Of a stretch of 64,000 nt of DNA, positions 43,287 to 51,661 are shown in pieces (position 1 is the first letter of the stretch; every line of letters starts with the position of its first letter). The translations under genes and the position numbers were made by a program. Location: contig NZ_CP127385.1 of NCBI RefSeq assembly GCF_030378205.1, forward strand, positions 3,140,001 through 3,204,000, given 5' to 3'. The notes under the pieces were generated by a model. The model had not been told where the DNA came from. It saw only the letters and a program-made list of their open reading frames with translations, and ran no database searches. The stretch comes from Bradyrhizobium sp. NP1 (GTDB lineage: Bacteria; Pseudomonadota; Alphaproteobacteria; Rhizobiales; Xanthobacteraceae).

Positions 43287-44066
43287 ATGCGCGATGCGGG
43301 CCTCGAACTTGCCATCGATGCGGCGGGCGGCGTTGCTCAGCTTGCCCGAAAAATCGGTATTGCCCAGCCCTCAGTATCGAACTGGAACACGGTGCCGGCG
43401 CAGCGCGTGATTGCGGTCGAAGCCGCCACAGGCGTGTCGCGCAAGGTGCTTCGTCCCGATCTCTACAGTGAGCCTGCTGTTACGGACGACGCGGTTGATC
43501 CGATCGATGCTAGGCGCGTACAGGAATACGCGCTGTTGGCAACCTTGCTTGCGTCGGCGCCGTCGGCCGCATTGCTCGAGCAGATCGCGCAACTGCGCGA
43601 CGATGCGACGCTGCTGGGACGAGCCCACGCAGCTCTCGCGGAAGCCGCGGTAACGGCGGTCGCATCCGAAGTTGAGCGCGAATATTTCGATCTGTTCGTC
43701 GGTCTCGGCCGCGGCGAGTTGCTGCCTTACGCATCCTATTATCTGACCGGTTTTCTCAACGAACGCCCGTTGTCGCGCCTGCGCGACGATCTCGCCACGC
43801 TCGGCATCGAGCGGGTGGAGAACAATTTTGAACCCGAGGATCATGCGGCGACCCTGTGCGAGATCATGGCGGGTCTTGTGGCGGCGCGGTTTCCTGCATC
43901 GCCGGATGCACAGCGCGCCTTCTTCGAGAAGCATGTGTCCCGCTGGATGGGACGTTTATTCGCCGACATGGAGAAGGCGGAAAACGCCAAATTCTATCGA
44001 TCGGTCGGGACGCTTGGGCGCGCGTTTTTGGAGATTGAAACTGAAGCTTTCACATTCGCCAACTGA
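43287..44066 (+). CDS. TorD-family chaperone with N-terminal YdaS-like helix-turn-helix
   Basis: A 259-residue two-part protein. Residues about 1-60 (AIDAAGGVAQLARKIGIAQP, SVSNWNTVPAQRVIAVEAAT, then a VSRKVLRPDLY end) match the YdaS/Cro-like DNA-binding fold. Residues about 75-255 match TorD/DmsD chaperones, which bind twin-arginine leaders of molybdoenzymes: EYFDLFVGLGRGELLPYASY with a following YLTG, and ENNFEPEDHAATLCEIMAGL. GGGAGG lies six bases before the ATG. It directly precedes the formate dehydrogenase genes and probably guards folding and export of the alpha subunit. The DNA-binding head suggests it may also sense unfolded enzyme and regulate transcription. Confidence 0.88.
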   Translation: MRDAGLELAIDAAGGVAQLARKIGIAQPSVSNWNTVPAQRVIAVEAATGVSRKVLRPDLYSEPAVTDDAVDPIDARRVQEYALLATLLASAPSAALLEQIAQLRDDATLLGRAHAALAEAAVTAVASEVEREYFDLFVGLGRGELLPYASYYLTGFLNERPLSRLRDDLATLGIERVENNFEPEDHAATLCEIMAGLVAARFPASPDAQRAFFEKHVSRWMGRLFADMEKAENAKFYRSVGTLGRAFLEIETEAFTFAN

Positions 44067-44094
44067 CCAGCGCCGCTGGTCCAGGAGAGATGCG

Positions 44095-44304
44095 ATGAGG
44101 GACGAGAAGAAGACGACGGTTGCCCGCCGCGATTTCCTTCGCAAGGTCGGCATCGGCACGGTCGGTGCGGGGGCGACGCTGGCAACACCCTTGCTGACGC
44201 CCGCGCAGGCCGACAGCGAGACCGACGACGAGAAACGCAAGGCGCGTTACAAGGAAACCGACCATGTGAAAGCCTACTACCGCGTCAATCGTTATCCTTC
44301 TTGA
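44095..44304 (+). CDS. Small twin-arginine protein of the formate dehydrogenase operon
   Basis: A 69-residue protein with a twin-arginine leader (VARRDFLRKVGIGTVGAGAT, cleavage likely after PAQA at about 39) and a short charged mature part ending KAYYRVNRYPS. AGGAGA precedes the ATG. Such small Tat proteins commonly sit just before the alpha subunit in formate dehydrogenase operons; their role is unknown. The mature peptide of about 30 residues could be a small exported subunit. Confidence 0.8.
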   Translation: MRDEKKTTVARRDFLRKVGIGTVGAGATLATPLLTPAQADSETDDEKRKARYKETDHVKAYYRVNRYPS

Positions 44305-44315
44305 AGGAGGCGGCC

Positions 44316-47264
44316 GTGCTGATCAAGAGAACATCACAGCGTTCCGAATCCGCTTCCCGCGGATCGATTGCTGCAGCCCTGTCCGGGCAAGGCAACGGCC
44401 TCGACCGCCGTGCGTTCCTGCGCCGATCAGGCCTCGCCGGTGGCGCTCTCGCCGCGTTGGGCACGCTGCCAGTCGGCAGCGTCCGAAAGGCGCAAGCGGC
44501 CATGGCAGGTCCTCTCACCTCGGGAGCGACCACTCGCAAGAGCGTCTGCACGCATTGCTCGGTTGGATGCACCGTGACCGCGGAAGTGCTGAACGGGGTA
44601 TGGATCGGCCAGGAGCCGAGCTGGGATTCCCCGATCAATCGCGGATCGCACTGTGCCAAGGGTGCTTCCGTGCGTGAGCTTGTGCACAGCGAGCGGCGGC
44701 TGCGCTATCCGATGAAGCTCGTGAATGGGCAATGGACACGCGTGTCCTGGGACACCGCGATCAACGAGATCGGCGACAAGCTCCAGGAAATACGCGAGAA
44801 GTCGGGCCCCGATTCCGTTTATTGGCTCGGGTCGGCCAAGATGACAAACGAAGGCGCCTATCTGTTCCGCAAGCTCGGCGCGTTCTGGGGAACCAACAAC
44901 ACCGACCATCAGGCGCGCATCTGCCATTCGACAACCGTCACCGGCGTAGCCAACACCTGGGGTTACGGCGCGATGACCAACAGCTTCAACGACATCCGCA
45001 ATGCCAAGACCCAGATCATCATGGGCGGCAATCCGGCCGAGGCGCATCCGGTATCGCTCCAGCATCTGCTCGAAGGCAAGGAGCTTCAAAAGGCCAACTT
45101 CATCGTCATCGACCCGCGCCTGACGCGAACCGCGGCGCACGCAACTGAGTATGTGCGCATGCGGCCGGGCACCGACATCCCGGTGCTTTACGGCATGATG
45201 TGGCACATCCTCCAGAACGGGTGGGAGGACAAGGAGTTCATAAAGCAGCGTGTCTACGGTTTTGATGATCTCCGGAAAGAAGTGGAGAAGTGGAATCCCG
45301 AAGAAGTCGAACGCGTCAGCGGCGTTCCCGGCGAACAGCTCAAACGCGTCGCCAAGCTTTTGGCCACCGAGAAGCCGGCAACGCTGATCTGGGCCATGGG
45401 GCAGACCCAGAAGACCGTCGGTACCGCCAACGTGCGGGCAAGTTGCATCGCACTGTTGCTGACCGGAAATGTCGGCGCCCCCGGCACCGGTGCCAACATC
45501 TTCCGCGGCCACGACAATGTGCAGGGAGCGACCGACGTCGGGCTCGATATCGTCACGCTGCCGTTCTATTACGGCCTTGCCGAGGGCGCGTGGAAGCACT
45601 GGTCGCGGGTTTGGGAAGTCGACTACGACTATCTGTTGTCGCGCTTCGACTCCAAGCAGATCATGGAAACCCCGGGTATTCCTCTCACCCGCTGGTTCGA
45701 AGCGGTGACGCTGCCGAAAGATCAGGTCGCGCAGAAAGACAATGTGCGGGCGGTTTTCGTGCAGGGACACGCCAGCAACAGCATCACCCGCATTCCGGAA
45801 TCGATGAACGGTTTGAAGGCGCTCGACCTGCTCGTCGTCGCCGACCCGCATCCGACCACCTGGGCCTCGCTCGCGGTGGAGGCCGGACGTAAGGATGGCC
45901 TCTACATTCTTCCGGTTGCCACGCAATTCGAGTGCAAGGGGTCGCGCGTCGCCTCGAACCGCTCGCTGCAATGGGGCGAGCAGATCGTCAAACCGGTATT
46001 CGAATCGAAGGATGACCTAGAGGTCATGTATCTGGTGGCGAAGAAACTCGGCTTCGCCGACAAGATGTTCAAGAACGTCAAAGTCGAGAACAATCTTCCC
46101 GAGGCTGAGGATATCCTGCGCGAAATGAACCGCGGCAGCTGGTCGACCGGTTACTGCGGCCAGTCACCCGAGCGTCTCAAGGCGCACATGAAGAACCAGG
46201 CCAAGTTCGACTTCTTGACCATGCGCGCGCCCAAGGACGATCCAGAAGTCGGTGGCGACTATTACGGCCTGCCCTGGCCGTGCTGGGGGTCGCCGGAAGT
46301 CAGGCATCCGGGCACCCCGCTGCTCTACAACACCAATCTCCACGTGATGGATGGCGGCGGCACGTTCCGGCCGCGCTTCGGTATTGAGCGCGAGGAGAAG
46401 CTACCTGACGGCACGACGCGGAAGGTCAGCCTGCTCGCAGACGGTTCGTACTCAAAGGATTCGGAGATCAAGGACGGCTATCCGGAATTCACGCTGGCGA
46501 GCCTGAAGAAGCTCGGCTGGGACAAGGATCTGACCGAGGCGGAAATGGCTACCATCACCAAGGTCAACTCTGCCAATCCGGATACGGTGTCGTGGTCGCT
46601 CGACCTGTCTGGCGGTATCCAGCGCGTTGCGCTGATGCACGGCTGCGTGCCTTACGGTAACGGCAAGGCGCGCATGAATGCGTTCGGCTTGCCCGATCCG
46701 ATTCCGGTTCATCGCGAGCCGATCTACACGCCGCGCGTCGATCTGGTCGCGAAATATCCGACGCTGCCCGACGCCAAGCAGTTCCGAATGCCCAATATCG
46801 GCTTCTCTGTGCAGAAAGCGGCGGTCGAGAAGGGGATCGCCAAGCAGTTCCCGCTCATCCTCTCCTCCGGTCGGCTCGTCGAGTATGAGGGCGGTGGCGA
46901 GGAGACGCGAACCAACCCGTGGCTCGCCGAGCTTCAGCAGGACATGTTCATCGAGATCAGCCCGGCTGATGCCGCCGATCGCGGCATCAAGGACGGCGGC
47001 TGGGTCTGGGTCACCGGCGCCGAAAATAATTCGCGCGCCCGGATGAAGGCGCTCGTAACCGAGCGTGTCGGCAAGGGCGTCGCCTGGATGCCTTTCCACT
47101 TTGGCGGCTGGTTCGCAGGCAAGGATCTTCGCGGCAACTATCCGAAGGGCACCGACCCGATCGTTCTCGGCGAAAGCGCGAACACGATCACCACCTACGG
47201 ATACGATCCGGCGACCGGCATGCAGGAGCCCAAAGTCACTCTTTGCCAGATCGCGGCAGCATAG
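44316..47264 (+). CDS. fdhA: Formate dehydrogenase alpha (catalytic) subunit, periplasmic, Cys type
   Basis: A 982-residue molybdenum/tungsten bis-pterin enzyme oxidising formate to CO2. It has a twin-arginine leader (LDRRAFLRRSGLAGGALAAL), a 4Fe-4S site (CTHCSVGC ... HCAKGAS), and the active-site segment ARICHSTTVTGVANTWGYGA with Cys at the position of Sec in E. coli FDH-N (RVUH). The pterin-domain C-terminus is intact. I chose the GTG at 44316, with AAGGAGG six bases upstream. It forms the FdnG/FdoG-like respiratory complex with the beta and gamma subunits downstream. The codon is an ordinary Cys codon, so no selenocysteine is needed. Confidence 0.95.
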   Translation: MLIKRTSQRSESASRGSIAAALSGQGNGLDRRAFLRRSGLAGGALAALGTLPVGSVRKAQAAMAGPLTSGATTRKSVCTHCSVGCTVTAEVLNGVWIGQEPSWDSPINRGSHCAKGASVRELVHSERRLRYPMKLVNGQWTRVSWDTAINEIGDKLQEIREKSGPDSVYWLGSAKMTNEGAYLFRKLGAFWGTNNTDHQARICHSTTVTGVANTWGYGAMTNSFNDIRNAKTQIIMGGNPAEAHPVSLQHLLEGKELQKANFIVIDPRLTRTAAHATEYVRMRPGTDIPVLYGMMWHILQNGWEDKEFIKQRVYGFDDLRKEVEKWNPEEVERVSGVPGEQLKRVAKLLATEKPATLIWAMGQTQKTVGTANVRASCIALLLTGNVGAPGTGANIFRGHDNVQGATDVGLDIVTLPFYYGLAEGAWKHWSRVWEVDYDYLLSRFDSKQIMETPGIPLTRWFEAVTLPKDQVAQKDNVRAVFVQGHASNSITRIPESMNGLKALDLLVVADPHPTTWASLAVEAGRKDGLYILPVATQFECKGSRVASNRSLQWGEQIVKPVFESKDDLEVMYLVAKKLGFADKMFKNVKVENNLPEAEDILREMNRGSWSTGYCGQSPERLKAHMKNQAKFDFLTMRAPKDDPEVGGDYYGLPWPCWGSPEVRHPGTPLLYNTNLHVMDGGGTFRPRFGIEREEKLPDGTTRKVSLLADGSYSKDSEIKDGYPEFTLASLKKLGWDKDLTEAEMATITKVNSANPDTVSWSLDLSGGIQRVALMHGCVPYGNGKARMNAFGLPDPIPVHREPIYTPRVDLVAKYPTLPDAKQFRMPNIGFSVQKAAVEKGIAKQFPLILSSGRLVEYEGGGEETRTNPWLAELQQDMFIEISPADAADRGIKDGGWVWVTGAENNSRARMKALVTERVGKGVAWMPFHFGGWFAGKDLRGNYPKGTDPIVLGESANTITTYGYDPATGMQEPKVTLCQIAAA

Positions 47265-47276
47265 GGAGCAACGACC

Positions 47277-47873
47277 ATGGCACGTATGAAATTCCTCTGC
47301 GACGCCGACCGTTGCATCGAGTGCAATGCCTGCGTCACCGCCTGCAAGAACGAGCATGAGGTGCCCTGGGGCATCAACCGGCGCCGCGTCGTCACCCTCG
47401 ATGACGGCAAGCCAGGAGAACGATCGATCTCGATGGCCTGCATGCACTGCACCGACGCGCCCTGCGCGGCCGTCTGCCCTGTGAATTGCTTCTACACGAC
47501 TGCCGACGGCGTCGTGCTTCACTCCAAGGATCTGTGCATCGGTTGTGGCTATTGCTTCTACGCCTGTCCGTTCGGTGCACCGCAATACCCGAAGGTCGGC
47601 AATTTCGGCTCCCGCGGCAAAATGGACAAATGCACGTTCTGCGCCGGCGGCCCCGAGGCCGACGGCAGCAAGGAGGAGTACGAGAAATATGGAGCAAACC
47701 GTCTCGCCGAGGGCAAATTGCCGCTCTGCGCCGAGATGTGCTCGACCAAGTCGCTGCTTGCGGGCGACGGAGAGATCATCGCCCAGATCTACAAGGAACG
47801 TGTGATGAAGCGCGGTTACGGCTCCGGGGCCTGGGGCTGGAAGACCGCCTATCACGAGACGATCGAGTCCTGA
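47277..47873 (+). CDS. fdhB: Formate dehydrogenase beta (iron-sulfur) subunit
   Basis: A 198-residue ferredoxin-type electron-transfer subunit with four 4Fe-4S motifs: CIECNACVTACKNEH, CMHCTDAPCAAVCPVNCF, CIGCGYCFYACPFGAPQY and the split CTFCAGG ... CAEMCSTK. It receives electrons from the alpha subunit and passes them to the haem b of the gamma subunit. It lacks the C-terminal membrane anchor seen in E. coli FdnH. It starts 13 bases after the alpha subunit. Confidence 0.94.
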   Translation: MARMKFLCDADRCIECNACVTACKNEHEVPWGINRRRVVTLDDGKPGERSISMACMHCTDAPCAAVCPVNCFYTTADGVVLHSKDLCIGCGYCFYACPFGAPQYPKVGNFGSRGKMDKCTFCAGGPEADGSKEEYEKYGANRLAEGKLPLCAEMCSTKSLLAGDGEIIAQIYKERVMKRGYGSGAWGWKTAYHETIES

Positions 47874-47908
47874 CGTTGCCCGTGGTCGCGCAAGATCGGG
47901 AGGAACTG

Positions 47909-48913
47909 ATGGCGTGTTTTGCACGATTAATTCGGCTAGCGATTGGCGCGGGCGCGCTCCTGTTGCTCGTCTCCGCGGCTTCACCGTCCATTGCCCAGCA
48001 GATCAATCCGACTGCAAGCGCGGTAAAGGAGCGGCAGCTCTTGCAGGAGCTGAACCGGATCCAGGGACGCGTGAGCATTCCTGATCAGCGCTCAGGCGTG
48101 CTGGAGCAGCCTGCGGGGCGCGAGTGGCGGGAATTCCGAAATGTCACCCTGCGCTGGATCGGTGGCATCGCCATTCTTGGCATGCTCGCGGCGCTGATCA
48201 TCTTCTACCTCCGCCGCGGCATGGTGCGACTGGAGAGCGGTCGTTCCGGCCGGACCATCGTGCGCTTTACGTCATTCGAGCGCTTCGTGCATTGGATGAC
48301 CGCGACCTGCTTCATCATTCTGACGATTTCCGGATTGAACATAACCTTCGGACGTCCGTTGCTCCTGCCGCTGATCGGCCACGAGGCGTTTTCCGAATGG
48401 TCGCAGTGGGCCAAGTATGCGCACAACTATTTGAGCTTCCCGTTCACCATCGGCGTCGTGCTGATCTTCTTGATGTGGATTGCAGGAAACATCCCCAATA
48501 AGGTGGACGTCGACTGGGTCAAGCGCGGTGGCGGTATGGTGGGTCACGATCATCCGCCGGCCTATCGTTTTAACGCCGGCCAGAAGGCGATCTATTGGAT
48601 CGTGGTGATCGGCGGTGGCCTGGTGGCGGCCACCGGATATGAGCTGATGTTCCCCTTCTATCTGTCAGGTATCGAAGGGATGCAGCTTGCGCAGATCGTC
48701 CACTCGATCGTGGCGATGCTGTTCGTGGCGGCGATGGTGGCGCACATCTACATCGGCACGATCGGCATGGAAGGCGCGTTCGAGGCGATGGGCAGCGGCA
48801 CCGTCGATGTCAACTGGGCGAAGGAGCACCATAGTCTCTGGCTTGAAGAGCAGAATGCGCGTACCGGTGCAAACGACGCGCGACCGCATCCCGCCGTCAC
48901 TGCGGCGGAGTAG
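47909..48913 (+). CDS. fdhC: Formate dehydrogenase gamma (cytochrome b556) subunit
   Basis: A 334-residue membrane subunit. There is a signal-like N-terminus (cleavage near SIAQ, about 28) and a hydrophobic span at about 85-105. The cytochrome b domain has four helices starting TSFERFVHWMTATCFIILTI. Haem-ligating His residues are likely in FERFVHWMT, KYAHNYLSF, AQIVHSIVAML and VAHIYIGTIG. It passes electrons to the quinone pool. GGGAGGAA precedes the ATG. The N-terminal extension beyond E. coli FdnI is usual for alphaproteobacterial homologues. Confidence 0.93.
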   Translation: MACFARLIRLAIGAGALLLLVSAASPSIAQQINPTASAVKERQLLQELNRIQGRVSIPDQRSGVLEQPAGREWREFRNVTLRWIGGIAILGMLAALIIFYLRRGMVRLESGRSGRTIVRFTSFERFVHWMTATCFIILTISGLNITFGRPLLLPLIGHEAFSEWSQWAKYAHNYLSFPFTIGVVLIFLMWIAGNIPNKVDVDWVKRGGGMVGHDHPPAYRFNAGQKAIYWIVVIGGGLVAATGYELMFPFYLSGIEGMQLAQIVHSIVAMLFVAAMVAHIYIGTIGMEGAFEAMGSGTVDVNWAKEHHSLWLEEQNARTGANDARPHPAVTAAE

Positions 48914-48950
48914 TAGGGACACGCGGTCTTAGGCGTTCAGCGCACGCTCG

Positions 48951-49073
48951 CTAAAGCCGCACGCCCGTCGTTGCAAAGGCCTGTTCGACCGGCTCCTGCA
49001 CGCGGTTGAGAACCACGGCCCCGACTGCCGCCACGACGATGGCGACCATGCAGGCGAGCAAGAAGACTCTCAT
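48951..49073 (-). CDS. 40-residue single-span membrane protein
   Basis: A tiny conserved-looking protein, MRVFLLACMVAIVVAAVGAV followed by VLNRVQEPVEQAF and a TTGVRL end. It has one hydrophobic span (3-22) and a short polar tail. GGAGA lies about seven bases before the ATG. I recall nearly identical small proteins across Bradyrhizobium. It is convergent with the gamma subunit gene and has no known function. Confidence 0.75.
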   Translation of the reverse strand: MRVFLLACMVAIVVAAVGAVVLNRVQEPVEQAFATTGVRL

Positions 49074-49250
49074 TGCAGTTCTCCCAAAGAGACCGGGATG
49101 TCGCAAGAGTTTACACAAAACGGCTCGTCGCGGACAATGCTGTCCTGTGCCGGTGAGGAGCTATGGTTCGAAGTGCTTGCAGGTATAGCCTGTGTGTACC
49201 GAAAGCCGTATCCGTGTTGATGACGTGATGGAGTCGCCTAAGCTGGCGGA

Positions 49251-49423
49251 ATGATCGGGCTGCTCTGTTTCGCTCTGGCCGTCCTGACCTCGCCGTTCAA
49301 GTCGAAGTTGCGGCTTGAAGCTGAGAACGCGGTGCTTCGACATCAATTGATGGTCTTGCGGCGGAGGTTGCGTGGTCGCGTCCGGCTCACGAACCATGAT
49401 CGCTGGTTCCTGATCACCGAACA
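49251..49423 (+). pseudogene. Truncated N-terminus of an integrase-type transposase
   Basis: The frame starts MIGLLCFALAVLTSPFKSKL and continues RLEAENAVLRHQLMVLRRRL to LTNHDRWF, which is the conserved N-terminal leader of a rhizobial integrase-catalytic-domain (IS481-like) transposase. After residue about 55 the similarity stops abruptly and the reading frame continues in unrelated sequence. The catalytic DDE domain is absent. It is an IS scar. Confidence 0.75.
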
Positions 49424-49616
49424 CGGTTACGGTGCGATTTTTCGTTGCCATCATGACTCAAAACCGCCGATTCTGCCTTTTGCTTTCCAATCGGGCGCAG
49501 TCCGCCAACCCGCGCGGCAATGAGGCCGCTCGCATCGTCGGTGTTTTCAATGTCACTCCTGTTTCAGGAGTGCGCCGCTTGAGTTACGATTGGAGCTTGG
49601 ATCAAGGAAACTGGTC

Positions 49617-49814
49617 ATGACTACGTACACGGTCGGGTTGAAACTCCAGACGCGCGCCAAGGCACTGACGATCGAAGCTGAAGACGCATTACTTGCAGCC
49701 CTCAAGATCAAGCTTGAGAACCCCGAGGCGCTCATCACGTACGTTCGCAAATCGAATCGGCGTGGTGACCGTCGCCACCCACATGAAGCGCTGGGGAATA
49801 GGAAATTGGCCTAA
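49617..49814 (+). CDS. Hypothetical 65-residue protein
   Basis: A small soluble protein, MTTYTVGLKLQTRAKALTIE, then AEDALLAALKIKLENPEALI and a basic tail (YVRKSNRRGDRRHPHEALGN). AAGGAA lies about nine bases before the ATG. No family is recognised by name, though the tail looks like a conserved small rhizobial protein. It sits between two decayed elements, so it could be cargo or a leftover. Confidence 0.55.
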   Translation: MTTYTVGLKLQTRAKALTIEAEDALLAALKIKLENPEALITYVRKSNRRGDRRHPHEALGNRKLA

Positions 49815-49899
49815 CCAATATCGCGCGGATCGTTGCATTTCTCCGTTCGCCGGCGTGGGCTGTGCTGGACTGACCTCTCAGCCTGAACTCCGCTCATTT

Positions 49900-50324
49900 A
49901 GATTGCGATGCTCTCCAACCTGGCCGCGACGACGGGCCTTCGCGCCGGCACCGACGGTCGCCCGCGTGGCGGCGCCTGAGTAGTCGCCGGCCAGCATGCC
50001 GGGACGTCCTCCGGCGGGGGCATAGACGGCCCAACTGATGCGGCCGCCCGACGTGGCCCCAATATTAAGGCCCAACGTGTCCACGGTGCCGACGTAGGCG
50101 GGCCGCGTCGCATGGAAGCCTAGATGCATATTTTCGCGGTGCGTCCAGCAATCCCCCACGAAGGCAGCAGCGTGGCTGAGTGTAGGGCAACGACATCGGG
50201 CCGCGCGGCCCAATGCTTTGTCAACCCATTTGCCATCGAGGATGTAGACCTGCATGCAAACCGGATAGCGCGGATCGTACATCTGCGCCATTGCAGGCGA
50301 TGACGCCAAGATCGTGCTCATCAT
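49900..50324 (-). pseudogene. Fused remnants of DUF3551-like and DUF992-like secreted proteins
   Basis: The reverse frame from 50324 reads a DUF3551-like start (YDPRYPVCMQVY and CRCPTLSHAAAF), but the usual Cys pattern is disturbed. It then runs into a DUF992-like end: GTVDTLGLNIGATSGGRISW, then AVYAPAGGRPGMLAGDYSG and AATRATVGAGA. These two families are normally separate secreted proteins, so the frame is probably a chance join of two truncated genes. No good ribosome-binding site is seen. Confidence 0.6.
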
Positions 50325-50370
50325 GGGGGTCGACCAAGCCCTCGCCCGCCAGGGTTTACCACCTGCCGTC

Positions 50371-51552
50371 CTATGACGTGCGGTTGAGAAAAATCGGCAG
50401 CCCCCGCTTGTTGGCGTAGATGGGGCGGTAACGCTCCGTGTTGTAGGTGCTGGCAACGTCCAGTTTGCGCGGCCCGAGCTTGGCGTCAGGGATGGGCACG
50501 AGGTCGTAGCAGCCCTCCACCAGCGCCGACATGAGGCCGGTCTTGCCTTCCAGCATCGCATCGTAGGCCATGTTACCGAAAGTCAGTGCCACAAGCTTGT
50601 CGATGAAGTCCGGATCGCCCGATCGCAGGTCGTAGGTGAGATCAGAGACGATGGTCTCCTCGCCGGTGCGCCGCTTGATCTCGTCGGCAAGCGATTCCGC
50701 CACGTTGGCCTTCTTGCGGTGACCGTAGGCGTCGGGTTCGCCGTATTCCTGCAGCCTGAAGCCCTCCCACTCGGCGCCCTCGCTGAGCACGACCAGCGCG
50801 TAGTTGCTTGGGTTGGCGCGCTTGTCCTCGAGTAGCAGCTGGATCAGCTTGTCGAGGTTAACCTTGTACTCTGGTATGACGCATCGTATCGAGGTCGCGT
50901 ACGCAGTGTAGAGAGCGGTAAATCCGGCGTCGCGGCCAAAGACGCGGAAAATGCCAATTCGCTCATGCGAGCCGACGGTGGTGCGCTGCCGCTGGATGGC
51001 ATCGCTGGCGCGGGTGATCGCGGTCGAGAAGCCGATACAGTACTCGGTGTTGCGGACGTCGTTGTCCATCGTCTTTGGGATGGCGATGATCCTGACGCCG
51101 AGTTCATTGAGCTTGGCCGCATAACTGAGCGTGTCGTCGCCGCCGATGGCGATCAGGTGTTCGATGCCCAGTCCCGAAAGGTTCGCCAGCACCTGGCCAG
51201 TGAGGTCCCACGTCGCGATGCCGTCCTTGGTGCTCAGCGAGACTGGAGCATCCTTGCCGACGAGATGATTGGGCAGCTTTTTTATTTTAGACGGATTGAT
51301 GCGGCTCGAGTGCAGCACGGTACCGCCGCGCCGGTCGATGGTGCGGGTGTTTTCACGGTTCAGCGGAATGACATAGTGAGACCTGCTGGCCGTGTCCTCA
51401 AGGTTCAGGTGCGTGAGGGCCTCCCAACCGCGGCGCAGACCGATGACCTCGATGTCGTTCTCACTGCCGCGATAAGTCACGCTCTTGATGACGGCATTGA
51501 GGCCGGCGACGTCGCCGCCGCCCGTAAGAATACCGATGCGTTTTTTAGCCAT
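50371..51552 (-). CDS. pfp: Phosphofructokinase, pyrophosphate type
   Basis: A 393-residue phosphofructokinase. GGGD (11-14) is the phosphoryl-donor loop. GGDDT (137-141) and PKTMDND (159-165) carry Asp and Lys at the two positions where ATP-using enzymes have Gly, the classic signature of pyrophosphate dependence. FRVFGRDAGFTA and YDLRSGDPDF also fit. It interconverts fructose 6-phosphate and fructose 1,6-bisphosphate, reversibly if PPi is used. I chose the ATG at 51552, with AGGAGG five bases upstream. It lies 109 bases behind an aldolase/phosphatase for the same metabolite. Some GGDD/K enzymes still use ATP. Confidence 0.9.
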   Translation of the reverse strand: MAKKRIGILTGGGDVAGLNAVIKSVTYRGSENDIEVIGLRRGWEALTHLNLEDTASRSHYVIPLNRENTRTIDRRGGTVLHSSRINPSKIKKLPNHLVGKDAPVSLSTKDGIATWDLTGQVLANLSGLGIEHLIAIGGDDTLSYAAKLNELGVRIIAIPKTMDNDVRNTEYCIGFSTAITRASDAIQRQRTTVGSHERIGIFRVFGRDAGFTALYTAYATSIRCVIPEYKVNLDKLIQLLLEDKRANPSNYALVVLSEGAEWEGFRLQEYGEPDAYGHRKKANVAESLADEIKRRTGEETIVSDLTYDLRSGDPDFIDKLVALTFGNMAYDAMLEGKTGLMSALVEGCYDLVPIPDAKLGPRKLDVASTYNTERYRPIYANKRGLPIFLNRTS

Positions 51553-51661
51553 ACCCACCTCCTGGGATCGGCATGTCGCAATAGCGCCTGCATCTGTCGA
51601 TCAAATGCACGGTGAATGTCGCTCCAGCTACGGTGAATGCCGCTCCAGCTTCTGGAGGTCA

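Noticed and set aside
44316..47264. Selenocysteine formate dehydrogenase
   Set aside because: The active-site position is an ordinary Cys codon (RICHSTTV) and the frame has no in-frame TGA, so no recoding is needed.
46452..47984. A 510-codon reverse frame opposite the FDH alpha and beta subunits
   Set aside because: It is a shadow of strongly supported forward genes with no recognised domain.
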